Origin: an uncultured Lachnospiraceae bacterium
Lineage (GTDB): Bacteria; Bacillota; Clostridia; Lachnospirales; Lachnospiraceae
Length of the DNA stretch: 64,000 nt
Reading direction: 5' to 3'
NCBI GenBank assembly: GCA_947631625.1
Contig: CANRMA010000004.1
Span: 120,160 to 184,159, forward strand
The notes beneath the pieces were generated by a model. It had not been told where the DNA came from. It made no database searches and saw only the letters and a program-made list of their open reading frames with translations. This document shows, piece by piece, positions 28,990 to 39,000 of the stretch (positions are counted from its first letter, which is position 1; each line of letters begins with the position of its first letter). The position numbers and the translations under genes were made by a program.

Positions 28990-30189
28990 GTGGCTGAACA
29001 GACTATCATTAAAATATGTGGTGAACATTATAAAAGCAATAACGCTCTCAACATAGCGTCCCAAAGTAATGATGAGGATTTCAGTGATTACGCTGTGCTT
29101 GAAACTTATCTTAAAAACAGCGGAGCCCGTAACATCATGTTGGTGTGCGGCTTATCGATAAAATATTTACGTGTTAATGATTTTATCGCGTATTATGAGA
29201 AGAAATACGGATCAGACGGGGTAAAGATAATCCGTTTCAGCGATTTTGAGCCTAATCCTTCATATGATTCCGTAGTTAAGGGAGTACGGATCTTTAATGA
29301 AGAAAACTGCGATATGATATTTGCCGTCGGCGGCGGAAGCGCAATGGATGTCGCTAAGTGTATAAAACTTTTTGCGTATATGGACGATGGGGAGAATTAT
29401 CTGAAGCAGAAGATAGCGCCTAATGATATAAAGCTTATTGCCATGCCTACGACGGCCGGAACCGGAAGTGAGGCTACCCGATATGCGGTTATTTATTATA
29501 ATGGTGAAAAGCAGTCGGTATCGGACTACAGTTGTATACCGGAGGCCGCGGTTATGGATGTTTCCGCGCTTAAGTCGCTTCCGCCGTATCAGAAAAAGGC
29601 AACTATGTCAGACGCCCTGTGCCATGCGATAGAGTCTTTCTGGTCGGTAAATTCAACGCAGCAGAGCAAGGCATATTCAAAAGAGGCAATTAAGCTTATA
29701 ATGGATAACGGCAACGCTTATCTTAATAACGACGAAGAAGGCAGCGCCGGGATGTTGGAAGCTTCATATATGGCGGGAAAAGCCATAAATATAACGCAGA
29801 CCACGGCTGGTCATGCGATGTGCTATAAACTTACTACAATGTATGGCATATCTCATGGTCACGCCTGTGCGCTGTGTGTAGCCGCGCTGTGGAAGTATAT
29901 GGTCGAAAATACGGACAAGTGCATTGACTCAAGGGGTCAATCGTATCTGGAGACCATGTTTAAAGAGTTGGCGCAGATATTTGGTTGTGACGACAGTATG
30001 GATGCGGCGCTTTTTTATCAGAATTTTCTGGACGGGTTGGAATTCGATGTGCCGATTCCCTCATCGGAAGATGATTTTGCGATATTGAAAAATTCGGTCA
30101 ATCCCGTACGTCTTAAAAATAATCCGGTAAAACTTACGCCGGAAACGATCGATATGCTGTACCATCAGATATTGCGTCGACGGATATAA
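28990..30189 (+). CDS. Iron-containing alcohol dehydrogenase, probable phosphonoacetaldehyde reductase
   Basis: 399 residues of the Fe-dependent alcohol dehydrogenase family: 'FAVGGGSAMDVAKCIKLF' (NAD(P)-binding), 'MPTTAGTGSEATRYAV', and metal ligands in 'SDALCHAIESFWS' and 'GISHGHACAL'. Between PEP mutase and phosphonopyruvate decarboxylase genes this family (PhpC, FomC) reduces phosphonoacetaldehyde to 2-hydroxyethylphosphonate. No aminotransferase is present, so aminoethylphosphonate is the less likely product. The start is GTG 28990 with AAGGAG six bases upstream; the longer frame from 28894 only reads through the inverted-repeat element. Confidence in the family is high; the substrate is inferred from context. 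Confidence 0.85.
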   Translation: MAEQTIIKICGEHYKSNNALNIASQSNDEDFSDYAVLETYLKNSGARNIMLVCGLSIKYLRVNDFIAYYEKKYGSDGVKIIRFSDFEPNPSYDSVVKGVRIFNEENCDMIFAVGGGSAMDVAKCIKLFAYMDDGENYLKQKIAPNDIKLIAMPTTAGTGSEATRYAVIYYNGEKQSVSDYSCIPEAAVMDVSALKSLPPYQKKATMSDALCHAIESFWSVNSTQQSKAYSKEAIKLIMDNGNAYLNNDEEGSAGMLEASYMAGKAINITQTTAGHAMCYKLTTMYGISHGHACALCVAALWKYMVENTDKCIDSRGQSYLETMFKELAQIFGCDDSMDAALFYQNFLDGLEFDVPIPSSEDDFAILKNSVNPVRLKNNPVKLTPETIDMLYHQILRRRI

Positions 30190-30256
30190 ATATAAAGTAA
30201 ATAAGATAAAAGAAGCGATTTATGACAGAGTAAGCGGGAAAGGCAGGCATTTTTAA

Positions 30257-31384
30257 ATGACGGTGGAAAAATTAGTTGAAATTATCGACTCGGATTTTTA
30301 TACGGGAGTTCCTGATTCACAGCTTAAGGCATTGTGCAATTATCTTATGAATGTCTATGGCATCGATCCCCTGCATCATGTGATCGCGGCGAATGAAGGA
30401 AACTGTGCGGCGTTGGCGGCAGGTTATCATCTGGCTACAGGTAAGATCCCCGTGGTATATATGCAGAACAGCGGAGAGGGTAACATAATTAATCCGCTTG
30501 CTTCTCTTTTGAATAAAGAGGTATATGCGATCCCGATGATATTTATTGTGGGTTGGCGAGGAGAGCCCGGGGCGCATGACGAGCCGCAGCATATTTATCA
30601 GGGTAAAGTTACGTTAAAGCTCCTGGAAGATATGGATGTTGAAGCATTTGTAATAGACAAAGAGACGACAAATGAACAGGTTGAGAAAGCCATGAAAGAG
30701 TTCAGGCCGCTTTTAAAAGAGGGTAAGGACGTCGCTTTTGTCATTAAAAAAGGCGCGCTCTCTTATGATGAAAAGGTTGAATATAAGAATGACAATAAAC
30801 TTAACCGCGAAGAAATAATAAGGCATATAGTAAAATATACGGGAAAGGATCCGGTAATTTCCACGACAGGCAAAGCCAGCCGGGAGCTTTTTGAGATACG
30901 AGAGGACGGCGGGCAGGGACATGAGTATGATTTCCTTACCGTAGGTTCTATGGGACATGCCTCTTCCATAGCGCTCGGAGTTGCGCTTAACAGGCCGGAT
31001 AAAAAGGTCTGGTGCATAGACGGTGACGGAGCGGCGTTAATGCATATGGGAGCGATGGCGTTAGTTGGCGCTAACTCACCCGAAAACATGGTTCATATAG
31101 TGATAAATAACAGTGCGCATGAAACGGTGGGAGGAATGCCGACCGTGGCAGGCCGGATAGAACTTACCGGGATCGCAGTAGCCTGCGGTTATCCGTATGC
31201 AGTGTGCGTGGACAGTTATGATATGCTTGATAAGGAACTGGAAGCCGCCGCAGAACGCAAGACATTAAGTTTTATTGAGGTAAAATGCGGAATAGGCGCA
31301 AGGGACGATCTTGGAAGGCCGACAACGACTCCGATCGAAAATAAAGATAATTTTATGAAACTTTTAAAAGATCAAATTATATAA
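30257..31384 (+). CDS. aepY: Phosphonopyruvate decarboxylase
   Basis: 375 residues of the thiamine diphosphate-dependent decarboxylase family, with the PP-domain motif 'DGDGAALMHMGAM' followed by 'VINNSAHETVGG', and the N-terminal 'FYTGVPDSQLKAL' and 'NEGNCAALAAGYHLATG' (catalytic Glu) that are typical of phosphonopyruvate decarboxylases (AepY/Ppd/Fom2). It converts phosphonopyruvate to phosphonoacetaldehyde, the irreversible step that pulls the unfavourable PEP mutase reaction. It lies between the reductase gene and the YidC-TagF-like gene in one direction with short gaps, so the four form an operon. Confidence 0.93.
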   Translation: MTVEKLVEIIDSDFYTGVPDSQLKALCNYLMNVYGIDPLHHVIAANEGNCAALAAGYHLATGKIPVVYMQNSGEGNIINPLASLLNKEVYAIPMIFIVGWRGEPGAHDEPQHIYQGKVTLKLLEDMDVEAFVIDKETTNEQVEKAMKEFRPLLKEGKDVAFVIKKGALSYDEKVEYKNDNKLNREEIIRHIVKYTGKDPVISTTGKASRELFEIREDGGQGHEYDFLTVGSMGHASSIALGVALNRPDKKVWCIDGDGAALMHMGAMALVGANSPENMVHIVINNSAHETVGGMPTVAGRIELTGIAVACGYPYAVCVDSYDMLDKELEAAAERKTLSFIEVKCGIGARDDLGRPTTTPIENKDNFMKLLKDQII

Positions 31385-31423
31385 ATATGGCGCTGGCGCA
31401 AAGGTTTAAGACGGGTAAAATAT

Positions 31424-33346
31424 ATGGAATATGTAGCTAAAGTTTTTGGTATTATATTATCTGTAAGTTATAAACTGGGATTGGGTAATTACATTCTTGC
31501 AATCGTAATATTTACGGCGTTGTCTAAGGTGATACTGCTTCCCGTAAGTATCTGGACACAGAAGAACAGTATTAAAATGGTAAAGATACAGCCCGGGCTG
31601 AATATGATCAAGGTCAGGTATTTCGGGGACCGTGAAAGAATAGCGGATGAAACCACCGCCCTTTATAAGCAGGAAAAATACAATCCATTCGCGGGTATTT
31701 TTCCCATGATAATACAGATAATAATATTGCTTGGGATAATTGAAGTCGTAAGGCATCCGGAGTATGCGGGGCTTAGCGAAAGCAGTATGGTGACCGGGGG
31801 AATTTTGTTTTATCTGCAGCCGTGCGCTGTGGGCGGTTTTTATCTGTTAATGCCGCTTCTGGCAGGGTTATCTGCATTGATACTTAGTCTGGCGCAGAAT
31901 CATATGAACCCGCTGCAGTCGGAGCAGACAGGGATGAGTCAGCTTGGAACCGCCGCGTTTTCCATTATAATATCACTGGTGCTTGGTCTGTTTGTTCCGG
32001 CGGGCGTAGGACTTTATTGGATATGCAGTAATTTGTTGACGATATTACAACAGTTTATACTTAATCATATTATCGATCCTCATAAGTATATAGACCATGA
32101 AGCTATGGAAGAAAGCCGCAGACAGTTAAACGAGCTTCAGAATTTAGGCGGTTCGCATGGAAAAAGAGGCAGAAATCCTTACGCCGCCAAGGAAAAGGCC
32201 GATTACAAACGATTTTTCAACGTTGCCAATAAGCACATTGTTTTTTATTCCGAGAATAACGGCTTTTACAAATATTTTGAAAAAGTAATCGATTATCTGC
32301 TGCAGCATACCAATCTGGTCATACATTATGTGACAAGCGATCCTAAAGATAATATTTTTGAGATGGAAAAGACCAATAACAGGATACGCGGTTATTATAT
32401 AGGCGAGAAGCGGCTTATAACGCTTATGATGAAAATGGATGCGGATATGGTGGTTATGACCATGTCGGATCTGGAAAACTATCATATTAAGAGAAGTTAT
32501 GTGAAAAAAGATGTTGAGTATGTCTATATATTCCACTATCCGCTCAGTACACATATGGTACTCCATACGGGCGCTCTGGATCATTATGATACCATACTCT
32601 GTGTGGGAGAGTTTCAGATACCTGAAATACGTAAGCAGGAAGAGCTTGCGCGCGCGCCCGAAAAGAAACTTATACTTGCCGGTTACGGCCAGTTGGAAAA
32701 GTTAAAAGACCAGTATGACGCAATGGAGAAAACAGTAAGAAGCAGGAGAAAAATTCTGGTTGCGCCCTCATGGCAGGAAGACAATATCCTGGATTCATGC
32801 ATAGACAGTCTGCTTTCCGAGCTTTTGGGGAAAGGCGCGGATATATATGTGCGTCCGCATCCCGAATATGTAAAGAGATACGGAAACAGGATGGACGCCA
32901 TTGTACAGCGGTATAAGGATTACGCCGGGGACGATCTTCATTTTGAACTTGATTTTACCGCCAACACTTCCATATTTGATTCGGACGTCGTTATTACGGA
33001 CTGGTCAGGAACCGCCTATGAATTTGCATTTGTAACGGGCAAGCCGGCTGTATTTGTGGACACTAAGATGAAGGTCAATAATCCGCAGTATGAGAAGCTT
33101 GGCATAGAGCCTCTTGAGATCGCGCTCAGGGACAAGGTTGGCATTAGGCTTGATCCTAAGAATCTTGCGGGCGCTTATGATAAGATAACCCGACTTTTTG
33201 ATAAGCAGGAAGAATATATTAAGAAAAATATAGAATTGCGCGACAGATATATTTACAATTTCGGACACAGCGGAGAGACCGGAGGAAAATATATTATTGA
33301 CAGTTTGAAAAAAATGTCAGAAAATAGAAAAAAAGAAAATAATTAA
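31424..33346 (+). CDS. YidC/Oxa1-like membrane domain fused to a TagF-like CDP-glycerol glycerophosphotransferase domain
   Basis: 640 residues. Residues 1 to about 225 look like a YidC/Oxa1 insertase core: 'NYILAIVIFTALSKVILLP', 'QKNSIKMVKIQPGLNMIK', then 'NPFAGIFPMIIQIIILLGI' and two later helices ending 'GVGLYWICSNLLTILQQF'. A basic linker (about 235-262) leads to residues 265-630, a GT-B domain of the CDP-glycerol glycerophosphotransferase family with 'PSWQED', 'IYVRPHPEYVKRYG', 'VVITDWSGTAYEFAFVTGKP'. TagF enzymes move a phospho-alcohol from a CDP donor to a growing teichoic acid. In this operon the donor is likely CMP-hydroxyethylphosphonate or a related CMP-phosphonate; this is inference. 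The fused domain could anchor it or place it at the membrane. Confidence 0.82.
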   Translation: MEYVAKVFGIILSVSYKLGLGNYILAIVIFTALSKVILLPVSIWTQKNSIKMVKIQPGLNMIKVRYFGDRERIADETTALYKQEKYNPFAGIFPMIIQIIILLGIIEVVRHPEYAGLSESSMVTGGILFYLQPCAVGGFYLLMPLLAGLSALILSLAQNHMNPLQSEQTGMSQLGTAAFSIIISLVLGLFVPAGVGLYWICSNLLTILQQFILNHIIDPHKYIDHEAMEESRRQLNELQNLGGSHGKRGRNPYAAKEKADYKRFFNVANKHIVFYSENNGFYKYFEKVIDYLLQHTNLVIHYVTSDPKDNIFEMEKTNNRIRGYYIGEKRLITLMMKMDADMVVMTMSDLENYHIKRSYVKKDVEYVYIFHYPLSTHMVLHTGALDHYDTILCVGEFQIPEIRKQEELARAPEKKLILAGYGQLEKLKDQYDAMEKTVRSRRKILVAPSWQEDNILDSCIDSLLSELLGKGADIYVRPHPEYVKRYGNRMDAIVQRYKDYAGDDLHFELDFTANTSIFDSDVVITDWSGTAYEFAFVTGKPAVFVDTKMKVNNPQYEKLGIEPLEIALRDKVGIRLDPKNLAGAYDKITRLFDKQEEYIKKNIELRDRYIYNFGHSGETGGKYIIDSLKKMSENRKKENN

Positions 33347-33383
33347 CCGGTTGTTTACTTTTAACATTACAGGAGGGATAAAA

Positions 33384-33566
33384 ATGCTTTTGTATATCGA
33401 TCCGTCAGTTACAACCTTTATAATCGAAGCGGTCGTAGGTATAGTTATAGCAGGAGGCGCAGTTGTATCGGTAGCTTTCCGCAAGGCTAAGAAGAAGATC
33501 AATAAAGCGTTGAATATTGATGAGAACAGTAAAAAAGAAGTTGAAGACGAAATAGAAGAGATTTAG
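33384..33566 (+). CDS. Small single-span membrane protein (YIDP type)
   Basis: 60 residues: 'MLLYIDPSVTTFIIEA' leading into one membrane helix (about residues 8-30), a basic patch 'RKAKKKINK', then an acidic tail. Small proteins starting L-L-Y-I-D-P are often found beside membrane sulfatase-like genes in clostridia; the role is unknown. The ATG at 33384 has a perfect AGGAGG seven bases upstream. A terminator follows directly, so it probably ends the phosphonate operon. Confidence 0.75.
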   Translation: MLLYIDPSVTTFIIEAVVGIVIAGGAVVSVAFRKAKKKINKALNIDENSKKEVEDEIEEI

Positions 33567-33572
33567 TTTAAG

Positions 33573-33600
33573 GCCCTATTTTAAAAGATAGGGCTGTTTT
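33573..33600 (+). terminator. Rho-independent terminator of the phosphonate operon
   Basis: GCCCTAT and ATAGGGC arms (33573-33579 and 33588-33594) with an eight-base loop, followed by TGTTTT. Confidence 0.7.
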
Positions 33601-33625
33601 ACTTATGATATACCGGGGTGGTTTT

Positions 33626-35987
33626 ATGGAAATCATTATCTGTCTGCTGCCGGGAATGATCGCGGCGTTTTTTCATTGCAGTTTAAATAAAAATCTCAAT
33701 ATGAAAAATATACTTATCAGCGCGGCATGCTATGTCTTATGTATAAATCTCATAATACGTTCCGGTCTGTTTATTATAGGAATGAGACATTTCAGCCTGT
33801 ATGAAATGTCGGGTCATTTTAAGCTTAATTGGTTTATACTGGGGGTTGCGTTGGCGGTTATCATAGTTATTGCTTTTTATAATCTGCGCAGGATATCCTT
33901 AAAAATATGCGTTGATATCTTAAAGCGTGTGACGCCCATAGTGATACTTTTTATAATAACATATGCTATTTTTACACCCAGTTCTCTCTTCCTGGAAAAT
34001 ATAGACGAGTTTTCCATTGGTTATATATCCATAGCGCCTGTTATATTGTGTGTGGCAGCAGCGCTGTGTGTACTTATGCTTGTCGTGGCGTTATTATTTA
34101 CAAACGGACAAAATACTAAGTATTATATTGCTTTTATATTCGCATTTTCAATAGGCATTTATATTCAGGGCAATTTCCTTAATCCCCATTTTCCTTCACT
34201 GGACGGAACGGAGATAGACTGGTCATTATATGCTGCGGAGGGAATAAGAAGCGCGGTATGTTGGGCGGCATGTTTGGTAAGCTGTATTGCGGCGGTTATT
34301 ATTTTTAAGCAAAAAGCGGAAAAGATTATGAGGTATGTTTCGTATTTTTTAAGCGCGGTTCAGCTTATATCTTTGGTTGTAATGGTAATCACCATGAGAT
34401 TGCCGGAAAATTTTCGGTATGGTTTTTCCGTAGACGGTGAATTTACCATAGGAAACGGCGATAATGTGGTTGTTTTTATAATAGATACGCTGCAGTCGTC
34501 GGTTTTGGAGGAATATCTCGCCTCAGACGATTATCCGGCGGGTGTTCTGGATGATTTCACATGTTATGATAATGCCGTTGCAGGGGGGGGCGCCTACTCA
34601 GATAGCAGTGCCGTTGCTTCTTACCGGCGTTGAATATGATCCAATGCAGCCCGTTGAAGATTATCAGGAAGAAAAGTGGGAGGATACTGCATTTTATGAT
34701 GATATGAAGGCACTTGGCTATGATATACGTTTTTTTACAAATTTAAGAACGGTTAAAGATATACCGGAGGGTATTGCGGGTAATTACGAAGAAGTCAAAG
34801 AAAGTTCCATAGGTGATACTGTTGAATTCGGCAGTTTGTTATATAAACTGGTGAATTTTTATCTGTTGCCGCAGTTTGTTAAGGAGCCTTTTCTTATCTC
34901 AACGGATGAGATGCTTGAAACAATAAATTATTCAAATTATGCATACAGTAATAATAATGTACAATTTTATAAGGATATGAAAGCGGCGGGGAAGCTTAAA
35001 CCGTCCTGTGATAAAGCGTTTCGTCTGTATCATATGCGGGGAGTTCACAGACCGTTTAATTCCAATGAAGAGCTTGAGGCGGTAGAGTATGGTTCCGTTA
35101 CTGAAATGCAGCAGTTTACAGGACTTATGAAGGCAATGTATCGTTATATTGATGAGATGAAGCAGATTGGAGCATATGAGTCTTCTACGATCATAATATT
35201 GGGCGATCATGGCCGACATGAAATAAATAATACGGAAAGCCATCCGGCGGTTTTGATAAAACAGCCTTATGAAAAACATGCTCTTGCATACAGCTCTGCG
35301 CCGATCCATTTCAGAAACATATATGCAACTATGGCCAAGGGTATTATGGAAGATTATTCATCATATGGTCCTGCCGTTGATGATATTACGGACGAAAGTG
35401 ACGTCGAAAGACTGCATACCATAGACGGCAGTATCAGGGAGAGAAACTATGTTGACGACGACTGGGATGCCTCAAATGAATATTGTCGTCTGATCGTACC
35501 GTATGATCAGGATGATGCAGACAGTTATCAGGTTTGGAATCCTTATGAGATAAACCGTATCGATTATGTTCCCGGAGAAAAGATAGATTTCACCGATAAG
35601 GATAATAAGTATAATGCAGATATAAGCCATCGTCTGTATAAGGAAGACGGCAAGGGGGCCGTTGCAAGCAATGAACTCAGTATCTGCTTTTGCATTAATG
35701 ATCTTAAAAGAAAAGACCTGAATTTTCATTATACATATTCCAATGTGTATAATGATAAACAGGATATAAGGATTTATGCAAACGGAAATAAGATAGGGAC
35801 GGTTACATGCACAAATGAAAATTCAGGGATTGATAATATTTTAACAATCCCTGAAGATGTCATGGACGACGGACAGTTGGTTCTGCGCATGGTATTTCCC
35901 AATGCCGTTACGCCGGCGCAGCTTGATGAAGATAATGCCGATACCAGAGTATTATCCGTCGAATTTGAATCAATGATGCTTGAATGA
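33626..35987 (+). pseudogene. Membrane sulfatase/LtaS-like transferase, frame broken at a G8 tract (probably phase-variable, OFF)
   Basis: The frame from 33626 reads seven membrane helices and the start of a sulfatase-like domain ('NVVVFIIDTLQSSVLEE'), then meets eight G at 34583-34590 and stops at 34633. The rest continues in the next frame to 35987 ('PTQIAVPLLLTGVEYD', 'IILGDHGRHEINN', 'SAPIHFRNIYATMA'). Removing one G joins both parts as '...NAVAGGAPTQIAVP' and gives 786 residues, against 787 in the paralogue at 21708-24071, which is similar along its whole length. Everything else in the gene is intact, so this looks like a switchable gene in the OFF state rather than decay. Expected role is as for the paralogue. 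The start at 33626 matches the paralogue; ATG 33605 is too far upstream. Confidence 0.85.
34583..34590 (+). repeat. G8 tract causing the frameshift
   Basis: Eight G after GCCGTTGCA. Seven (or ten) G would restore the full-length sulfatase-like protein. Confidence 0.92.
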
Positions 35988-36005
35988 ACAGGGGGGAGCG
36001 TTTTA

Positions 36006-39000
36006 TCACCAACTGAACAGCTTACCCTTGATCTTAAAGCTTATCTTTTTGCTTCCGCCGCAGTTTGCCGCGCAGCCTCTTATTATGACCGTGGCCTTGC
36101 CTTTGCTGCAGTTTCCGCTATATGTGTCTTCGTCTATTATATAATCGTTTCCTAATACAAGCTTCGCGCCGTTTAATGTGACACTAATGTCATTTTCTGA
36201 AAGCGTTACGGCGTTACCGCTATTATATGTCATTGTGTCAACTTTAACCTTAGCCTTTGAGATATCGGCAGCTACAATGCGGTATACGGCCGATCTGAAA
36301 GCGGTTTCGTTTTCGCCATTGCCTTTATATGGACCCATGCCGTATGCGGTGACACGTATTGCGGTTCCTGTGGAGGGAATGTCGTCTTCGCCGACTGCTT
36401 CGCCTGCAGACCTTGTAATGTGCCCGCCTCCGACAATTTCCGCATCAGTATCATCGACGTAGGTATATTTCAAAGCTTTGTCATAATCCTTTCCCGCCTG
36501 AAGTTTTTTACCGTTGATATCCGTTAGCGATATCTTGGTTTTGAATGAACCTTTCTTTTGCTTATATACCACATCGGATGCAGTCATTGTAACTTTTGCG
36601 CCGGCGTCTGAGAGGGGAGCGGGGGTGATTTTAAAGCTGCCGGACAGCTTGCCCTTGTAGAGTCCTTTGCCGGTGATCGTTATTGTGGGCAGTTTGTTTT
36701 CTGAAGTACCTGTGGAGGTAATCTGATCGTTGTTCTTATATTTTACGGTAAAATCCCTGTCTGCAATAAGATATACGGCGGGATCGCTTCCGTTGGCAGG
36801 CTCGTTTTGCCGGGTATATTTAATGGAGCTGATGACCGGTCGGGCTCCGCCTTTTACATACGGAGTGGTAATATCTTCAAGTCTGTCCGCGGTCAATATA
36901 TCCGAAGCGGAATCTTCCGCGCGGTATTCTATCGTGATATTTTTCCCGTTCAGGCTGCTTAAGTCGAACGCAGTTATCTTGTATGTTTTCTTTTTGGTTC
37001 CGGTATATTTGTTTATGCCTTTTACGATAACAGTAGCGCTGCCTGCCCTATCTGTGCGCTTGTATTCAAGGACGTAGTCGCCTGTCCTGCCATCGTCGGG
37101 GCTTGGCGTAAGCGTAACGCCGTTTAGGGTAACCGATATATTTTCCTGCAAAACGTCGCTGACCGCGCCGTTATAAGTTTTGGGCAAAACTCCGGATATC
37201 GAGGCCTTATTTATGGAAACCGCGGCTATCTTATATGTGATGCTCTTGCTGCCGCTGTATAAAGTTTCGTCGTTGTCCGCAGCGGTTATTATCGCAGAAG
37301 CGGTACCGGTTTTGAAATTATTTTTATACGACACAACGTAGTCGCCGCTTGCCCCGCCGTCCGTGCTTTGTATGAGCGTTTTGCCCTTGTATGTGACCGT
37401 AAGAGGCGTTTCGGGTTCTATGCCTTTTCCGGCTGCTGTATCGATTTTATCAGGATCATAGGCCTGAGTCGGGATTTTGGCTATTTTTACCTTGCTTAGA
37501 GGTATCTTGTCCGTTATTGTTTCATAAACGGTAACAGTTCCGCTGTATCCGTTACAGCCGGTAACGATGATGGAATATGTCCCTTTGTTCCGGTAAGCTC
37601 CGCGGTCAGTCTGCGGATATGTAAGTTTGTAATCGGTGTTTTTAATAAGCTTCTTACCGTTTCTATAAATGGCCGGACTGCCTTTAATGCTTTTTCCCGT
37701 ATGAGCGGAGGTGATATTGTCGTAAGTGATATCCGCATCCGTCAGCGCCTTTGGTACTATATTGAAAGTTATTGTCTGTGCGCCTTCATAGTTTCCCCTG
37801 CCTTTTATTATGACCGTCGGGGGATTTGCCGAGTCGGATGAAGCGGCTTTTTTATTATTTTTGTAAGATACCGTGTAGTCTTTGTTTTTAATAAGCGGCG
37901 AGGGCTGTGAGCCTGTATTGATATCATAAACTGTAATTTCAGGCTTTATTGCGCTTCCGGTGTAGGTTTGGTCGCCTATGGGAATGGTATAAAAACCCTG
38001 CCCCGGTTTGGCGAAATAAGGATATACTATTGTTTCTTTTTGATATATATGCGTATTATATTCAAATGCTTTACCTGTGCCGTCCGGTCCTGTGTACCAG
38101 CCAATGAAGCCGGGAGTATTAGTGTTTTCATCAGGGAAGTCTTCCTCTTTTATGGCTTGCGCGTAAGATACCGTTAAAGTTTTAACCGGTGTTTTGTTGT
38201 CTTTATCCATAAAAGTCACAGTGCAGTTTTCTACCGTAACTTTATGGCTCGCGCTGTAGCCGCCTATGGTTGCGGTTATTTCAGCGCTTCCGGCGCTTAC
38301 GCCAAGAATGCTGCCCGTTTTTTGGGCAACATTTATGACACTTGTGTCAGAACTTTTCCACAGCACGGTAGTGTCGGAAGTGGTATCCTTGGGAAAATAT
38401 TCCGCATAAAGATTGAGCCGCTGTCCTGTAAGTATGGTGTCCGGATTGTTTTCGGAAGAGAATTCTATCTTATAAACGGGGGCGATGACCGTTACCTTAC
38501 ATTTGGCTGTCAGGCCGCCTGCTTTGGAGGCTTTGGCCGTAATTGTGGTCTCGCCTGCATTTACTGCGGTTATGACGCCGTTTTTATCAACGGTTGCCAC
38601 TTTTTTATTGGAAGATGTCCACGTTATGGTCTTATCGTCAGTCGTGTCTTCCGGTTCATAGATAACTGTTAAGGCGGCGGTGGAAATATTACTGCTTAAA
38701 GCTTCTTCATCAAGGTTATTTGTGTCGTCAACGACAGTATCAGGTCTGCGAAGGGTCATGCTTTCTTTGTCCAAAGAAATATTTATAAGAGGATTTGAAA
38801 CCGTAACCCGGCAGATAACCTCCTGTTCATCGTAAGAAGCGGTTACGGAGGCGGTTCCGGAATCAACTGCGGTCACCAAACCTGACACTACTGTCACAAT
38901 TTTTTCATCGCTGCTTTTCCAAGTGACTTTGTCTCCGTCTATATCCGTGCCGTTCACCGAAGCGGTAAGCTGAAAGGTTTCATTTTTATTTAGTTGGAGC

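Noticed and set aside
33626..35987. Ordinary decay of the sulfatase-like gene
   Set aside because: Only one defect exists, at a G8 run, and both halves stay closely similar to the paralogue; a sequencing error in the run is possible but cannot be judged here.
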